Source of the DNA: Oscarella lobularis
Taxonomy: Eukaryota; Porifera; Homoscleromorpha; Homosclerophorida; Oscarellidae
Direction: 5' to 3'
Assembly (NCBI RefSeq): GCF_947507565.1
Contig: NC_089185.1
Location: forward strand, 186,001-250,000
Length of the DNA: 64,000 nucleotides
A program made the position numbers and the translations under genes. The number at the start of each line of letters is the position of its first letter. The first letter of the stretch is position 1. The notes beneath the pieces are model-generated. The model was not told where the DNA came from. It saw nothing but the letters and a program-made list of their open reading frames with translations, and did not search any database. Of this stretch, positions 58,691 through 64,000 are shown in pieces.

Positions 58691-61231
58691 ATGGCCACCG
58701 TATCAAAACAGCAGGTTTCTGACGTGTTTCGACGCCTTCGAGCCATACCCACGAACAAGGTAGATTGACAGAAGTCGTTTTTGTCGACTATTTCTGCGTC
58801 TAAGGCATGTTTCGATTGCCATGCGAGCGATCCGTCCTGGGCATCTATTTCCTACGGGGTCTTTCTCTGCATGCAATGCTCGGGAATACATCGTTCGCTC
58901 GGCGTTCATCTCTCCTTTATACGGTAACGATCTCCGGGGCGCCCGTGTGGGGGGGATCATTCGCTTCCTCCTTTTTTCTCCTCCTCCCCACCCGGAACAG
59001 ATCGACTCAACTCGATTCGTGGACGTGGATTCAGTTGAGAGCAATGCAAGTGGGCGGCAACGCTCAAGCGGTAAGAACCGAGTCCCCTTTCGCACGTCGT
59101 TTCCGCTATGTCTTCGTTTTATTACTCAGACGGCCTTCTTTCGTCAGCACGGATGCACTTCGACAAATCATAGCATTAAATATAACAGGTGATGCGTTTG
59201 CTATCGATTTTGTTTAAGTATTGGAGGCGAGATCTCTCTTCAGTCGCGCTGCTGCGCTCTACAAGGAAAAAATAGCAGGAATGGCTGAGCGAGCCCATCA
59301 AAAATACGGAACTGACGTCAGAATATTTTTTACGGATAAACTTTGTAATATGATAATATTTCTGTATTCACAGAGATTGCATATCAGTGTGACGTCTGAT
59401 GAATTTGGAGGAGAGAGCCAAGAAGACGATTTTTTTGATCAATTTCAACCCCAATCTCCCATAAATTCGACTCCGTCGAAAAAGCCACTCGGTGGACAAG
59501 GCAAGAAGTATATGATAGCAGAGGAATTTGTTCAATCTCTCCACGCATAGATGATGAGACGAATGATGCAGTTGGACCACAAGTAGAAAGATCATTGATT
59601 GATTGATACATATATAGAATTACGGATTTTTTTATTATTAGGTTTCCTTGCTGGCAAGCACTGAACCAGGCGCTTCTCTCTCCAAATTAGGTGGAAAAAG
59701 TTCGATTGGTCAGAGAATACCAGCTGCAAGCAAAAAGAAAGGGGTGATAGTTCTTAGCCAAATTTCTCTCAGCAGTTGACTGATGACATTTCTTGTAGAT
59801 TGGAGCGAAGAAGGGCCTTGGTGCGCAGAAAGTCAGTGACCACACCCATCTCGTTTCTCGTACTTAGTATTTATTCAGGTGGCGACCAATTTTAAAGAGG
59901 CTGAAGAGAAGGCTTCAGCAGCTGAGAAAAGATTTGAGCGGGAAAAGAAAGAGGAAGAGAGGTCCGTCATGATTGGACACGCGAGAGTATTGTTACGATG
60001 ATTCGCGTAGACTCACAACGTCGCTTGCCGTGGAAACGAAGAAAAGAGAGCAAATTGCACGAAACGTTGATCCGAGAAAAGCCGACCAGCTGGACAGACT
60101 CGGAATGGGTGCAAGCGGAATGCGGTAAGTTGAACGAGCGTTTGACGTCAACGTCCCTTCTTACGCCCACGAATCTTTCTAGAACGGTGAGTCATTCGGC
60201 TTCGGCGGCGATGAACACAATCGATCAAGTGGCGCCTGTCCGAGAAAGCAAGGCATCGAAATCGTTCGGAATGACGTCGTCGTCTGGAAGAAGAGGGGGA
60301 GGGGATGACGGCGGGTTTTTCGACAGGTTTTGCTCAGCTGTACGGGAAAATTCTTTCTGATTAACTTTGCTTAGTTTTGGACTAACTGAACCAAGAACTT
60401 ACATTGACGAACCATCACGGTAGGGAACCTCTGCCAAATAGATGTACGATTGCAAAATTATTTTAGATATGGGCAAGACTTTGATGATGGATGGGGATTA
60501 TCAAAATTTGAAAGGTAAAGTAGCTCCTTGATTAATCAAGAATGCGTGCACGTACGTTCTGAGATAGCAGCAGCACCAGTGGCGGCAGGCAATTCGGAGG
60601 AAGCAAGTCTAGTGCACGAGAATCAACGGCTAAAACGAATAAGTAGGACGCGGTTTTTTGAAGGTTGAGTGCTTACTCTTTCAATCATTTATTGTATTAG
60701 ATCACACACCAAGTCTGCTAAGGCAGAAAGTAATGCGACAGTATATAGCCTTTGATTCATTTAACATGGGTGTCTTGCACAGCTTCGGCTGCTACTGATC
60801 GATTTTCTTCATCCAAAGGCATTTCATCGGATCAATATTTTGGAAAGGAGACTGGAAGTTCAACGGAGGTATACAGCATACGTGCTGAGCTTTTGCGTGC
60901 TTATTGACTTGGTACAGTATGGAAGAGGAGGAGGAAGATTAGACCAGTTTAGCGGTGCCAGCGGAATATCGAGTGCTGACGTTTTTGGAGAAAATGAAGG
61001 TTTGTCTAGTCGCTCACTGATAGTCGTCACGTCCTTAGACGTTATTGTGTTCCAGACAGGGGAGAAGGGCGCTTTGACCTTCGAAGTGAAGTATCCAGAG
61101 TGACCGGGAAACTATCTACAATGGCCAGTGGAGTTATCGGGTCAATAAAGGTGCGATATATAGCAGTGCGACGGGACGAGCGAAATTTAAATTCTCTCTC
61201 TGCGTGGCAGGATCGTTATGGAAGGCACTGA
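58691..61231 (+). CDS. ARFGAP2/3: ARF GTPase-activating protein, ARFGAP2/3 type
   Basis: GAP for ARF1 on COPI-coated Golgi membranes. Start [20 protein letters not shown], then the zinc finger [20 protein letters not shown] and [19 protein letters not shown], with the CxxC-x16-CxxC spacing and the catalytic Arg of the HRSLG segment. [20 protein letters not shown] follows. C-terminal exons are rich in Ser/Gly and contain ISREP-like patches; the end reads [16 protein letters not shown], matching the family tail. Many very short introns. Stop 61229-61231. Divergent from transaldolase. Confidence 0.88.
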
Positions 61232-61414
61232 TGATTGTAGGTATTTATGTTATTATTGCATGCTTATCTTCCAGTGTTTGCGCGAAACGAGAAGCGTATG
61301 AGTTTTGAGTGCGTTCGTTCATAGCGCATGCAGCCTTTGCGTATAAGGGGGGAAAACAGCGCGCAGGTCAGCGGTAGACTATGCTTTTTACTAATTCTTC
61401 ACGTGAAGTATCGT

Positions 61415-61500
61415 TTAGACGGTTGATTCAATCCACAGGACAATAGCTGGTGGCCATAGCAACGCCGTGGCTGACTCTGAAGGAGTCACGTCACTCCGCT

Positions 61501-61531
<31 letters not shown>

Positions 61532-63153
61532 CGGATCTTCTTGATTTTCTGAAACGAGACATTGAGATCCGGTCGCACAGATCAACATCAGAATTGTCGC
61601 CAACAGATCAATTCCTCCGGCTATGACAAACGGAATTGCGTAGCTTTGAAAGACGTCATAGAGCCATCCTAAAGAAGGAAAGAGAGAAAAGGGGAGAAAA
61701 AGAGCGTCAGGTAACAAGAGAAATAAAATTTAGTGCATGTGCCTGTAACAATAGGGCCGAGTGTAGCGGGAAAGACGGAGATGAAGGAGTAGACTCCGTA
61801 TCCTTTCATAGCAGCGATAGAGCCAAGCAGGTCTCGACAGACGATTACGTTAAGGACGAGTTTCCCCATGAGAGCACCTGTAAGTAGAGCATAAACTACA
61901 ACGTGAGTATAGGTCTCGTAGAGGGGAAAAAGAAAATTTGGAAGCGCGCCGAGAAAAAGTGTGAATGCCTGAAGAGCAATGTGGTTGCGAATTCGCGTTG
62001 CCAAGACCCCAATACCAATGCTGCCAACTGCAGCGGCAACGTAGTGGTAAGTAAGCAATAAGCTTGAGTGACTGCTCCCAATTTTCAAGCTGCACTCGGC
62101 ATAACGAATCTAAACAAGTGAAGGGTTAGAAACAAGAAATTCCTTTCTCATCATGGATGAACTCATGGGGGCACCCAGCTGCCCCGTTCAACCACAACTA
62201 AAAAAACTGAAAGTGGGGGGATAAAGAAAGCTGCAGGTAAGAAAGCTCGATTTGTCTTACGAGATGATACGTTGGCAGATAGTAGGTAAAAAAGTGAAGG
62301 CTCATTGCAGCACACCACAGCATGAACCGTCTGTGTTTTAGTATCGTCTTGTATTTGGTGACTGCTCGTGTTGTGGCGGCGGCAGTCTGAGGAGGAGCCA
62401 CCTCGGGGGGACGACGAATAAGAATTGCAAAGAGACCAATGGCCAAACCCAGGACTGTGTAGGCGAGAATAACGTTGTCAAGACCGTAGTCGCGAAGGAG
62501 CCAGCGGGCAATAGGATTGAAAGCGGCACTGCCAACTTGCAAGCCGGTGATGCTCAGAGCGGAAGCAACGGGAAGGTATTTTGAGAAGTAGAGAGGCAGA
62601 AGTCCCACAGTTGGAGTGTAAATAAGCCCTGTTCCGATTCCAGCTAGCACAGCATAGCAAAGAACTGCCTGCCAGACTTGCTTTGCATACGTCGTCGCGT
62701 ACGCTCCCGCGCTGTATACGACTGCGCCGACGACGAGAACACTTCTTGGCGAGAAGTGCGATGATAGATGAGCGGCTGGAAGACCGAAGATGCATAGCAT
62801 CGCCGTCTGCACCGAACCTATCGTCGCTAGAACGAAGTGGCCGTCCATCACGCGTCATCATATCAAATTATCATCAAAGTCCCCTGACCTGTTGTGCCAC
62901 TTATTCCTCCAGAACCTTCTGTGTTACAGGTTGAAGCGCTAGTGTTCGCCTCCGTACTGTTGACGGCTGCGACTTGGGGAGTGGAATCGGTAAAGCGCTC
63001 AAGCAAACCGATGTAGAAAACGCCAGCTGAGCCCCTAGCTGCGTTGAAAAAAGCTAAAATGAAGAAAGCTGCTACGCAGACAGTCCATGACCATCCCCTA
63101 TCAAGACGCTTTGTTGGAAGGAGGAGAGAAAAACTGCAACGCCGCGGCGAAGA

Positions 63154-63190
<37 letters not shown>

Positions 63191-63192
63191 AT
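61415..63192 (-). CDS. SLC16-like MFS transporter, diverged third copy
   Basis: Paralog of the two copies at 24.8-29 kb, inverted. Exon 1 starts at 63192 with a run of about 14 Ser, then RCSFSLLLPTKRLDRGWSW and TVCVAAFFILAFFNAARGS (Arg replaces the first Gly of the DGGW signature). Intron from 62888; exon 2 begins at 62826 with TIGSVQTAMLCIFGLPAAH and contains VWQAVLCYAVLAGIGTGLIY. Exon 3 has SVFPATLGPIVTG. Intron 3 (61669-61742) again has a GC donor. Exon 4 has WLYDVFQSYAIPFVIAGGID and a Thr run, ending LWIESTV. The transport topology looks intact. Convergent with ARFGAP, 183 bases between stops. Confidence 0.82.
61500..61531 (-). repeat. Triplet tract encoding poly-Thr
   Basis: A CGT/CGA-type triplet run in the C-terminal tail of the third transporter, read as consecutive Thr on the minus strand. 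Confidence 0.85.
63146..63192 (-). repeat. Triplet tract encoding poly-Ser at transporter start
   Basis: (CGA)n on the plus strand, reading as a run of about 14 Ser after the initiator Met on the minus strand. Copies A and B have only MSSSQQQ at the same place, so the run has expanded here. Confidence 0.9.
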
Positions 63193-63425
63193 TGATCCCG
63201 GTACGTGTTGCTGCTGCTGCGCAATGGCGTTTAGGTACCGGTTTGACGACTGAGGCCTGTCCTACCGGTTTGACGACCTTCAAGTGCGGAGCATTCCATG
63301 CCTCTCGTCACACTGGTTCAACTTGCAATAAGAAATATTCGGAAGCTAGCGCAACCAAAAGGACCATATATAGAGACGCGCGACCAAACGGAAACTGCAC
63401 ATTCACTATCTAGGTTCACGCACGT

Positions 63426-64000
63426 CTATAGATCGTCAAAACGGGGTAAATCAATGCATGGTTTTTTCACCACCACTTCGACGTGGCATGTGTAGAAGGG
63501 CAAAGGCTGGCCTTTTGCGTGCGAATATCTCGCCAATAGCTTGTCATAGTCTTCGGACTTGACTTCGGCGGCACGAAAGTGCCCAACACACGTCGCTTCC
63601 CACCAGTTGAGCAGGACATTTTTAGTGGGAAAAACGCCGACGATGTGATCGTCCTCCTCGACGTCGTATATACGACATCGAATCCCACTTCTTTCGCGAT
63701 GCTCGTCCAATAGGAGACGGATTCGAGATTCTAGCCAATAGCGAACAGAAAAGACTCGTACGAATTTCCGTGTTGGATCACCGTCAGATCGCGTACGAAG
63801 CCTTTTATGCGTTGAGACGTCGCGTGAAGCCAAATCTTCCTCCCGGCTTCAGCGAAGCGTAGATTTTCTGAAGTATTTCTCTGTGTTTGTCTCGAGGTAT
63901 CCAATGGACAAGATGAGTGGCGTTGATTACGTCGTAGGGCCCGAATTCGGCAGCTTCGTCAATAGATCCGTGCACGATTTTCACGTTTTTATCATCATTG
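63426..64000 (-). CDS. SAM-dependent methyltransferase, class I, 3' part only
   Basis: Runs off the right edge of the window, so the N-terminus is missing. The visible part reads VHGSIDEAAEFGPYDVINAT, HLVHWIPRDKHREILQKIY and ASLKPGGRFGFT, which fits motifs of class I methyltransferases (D at the nucleotide end, LKPGG post-motif). An intron (donor near 63809, acceptor TGGCTAG) can join it in frame to SRIRLLLDEHRERSGIRCRI, FPTKNVLLNWWEATCVGHFR and a C-terminus CIDLPRFDDL, stop 63426-63428. The substrate is not apparent. The join is my proposal; an alternative is two overlapping frames. Confidence 0.6.

Overview
This is a eukaryotic, animal-type window. Almost every gene is split by very short introns (about 45-75 bases, GT-AG with a few GC-AG), the intergenic gaps are tiny, and the standard genetic code is used. 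The gene set is metazoan: collagens, a NELL-like secreted protein, a TRAF-type zinc-finger protein, PDZ/SH3 and death-domain scaffolds, PARG, SLC16-type transporters and motile-cilium proteins. The extreme compactness, the short non-fibrillar collagens and the otherwise vertebrate-like gene set suggest a sponge, perhaps a homoscleromorph such as Oscarella. That species guess is an inference; no rRNA or mitochondrial marker is present.

Layout. 0.6-9.2 kb: LMBRD1-like lysosomal protein; two tandem paralogous type I membrane proteins of unrecognised family; DNAJB13-like J protein (-) head-to-head with MGME1-like exonuclease (+); a small secreted or type II Cys-rich protein. 9.5-24.7 kb: RAP1GDS1 (-)/CFAP69 (+), GPR89 (-)/a coiled-coil-PDZ-PDZ-SH3-death-domain scaffold (+), a WD40 protein (-)/STK40 (+), CFAP298 (-). 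24.5-29.3 kb: an almost identical tandem duplication carrying CFAP298 exon 1, an SLC16-like transporter and the last exon of calaxin, followed by the complete calaxin (-) overlapping the start of a KIF25-like kinesin (+). 32.7-39.7 kb: a RING/TRAF-zinc-finger/F-box protein, a doubtful Arg/Ser-rich ORF, and two short collagens back to back with TATA boxes. 39.8-53.9 kb: DCAF6, MPC2 (-)/DOPEY (+), PARG and a steroid 5-alpha-reductase, the last three same-strand genes separated by only 59 and 31 bases. 53.9-64 kb: NELL-like (-)/ER coiled-coil protein (+), transaldolase (-)/ARFGAP2/3 (+), a third, diverged SLC16-like transporter (-), and the 3' part of a SAM-dependent methyltransferase (-).

The genes do not form one pathway, but two themes stand out. 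First, most genes sit in head-to-head pairs whose start codons lie about 70-110 bases apart, implying shared bidirectional promoters. Second, four axonemal genes (DNAJB13, CFAP69, CFAP298, calaxin) occur in about 24 kb, and three of them have RFX X-box-like motifs just upstream of the start codon. The most unusual coding content is the PDZ/SH3 scaffold ending in a death domain, the RING plus F-box fusion, and the tandem pair of novel membrane proteins.

All exon joins were worked out by eye from reading frame, splice signals and remembered family sequences; none has transcript support here.
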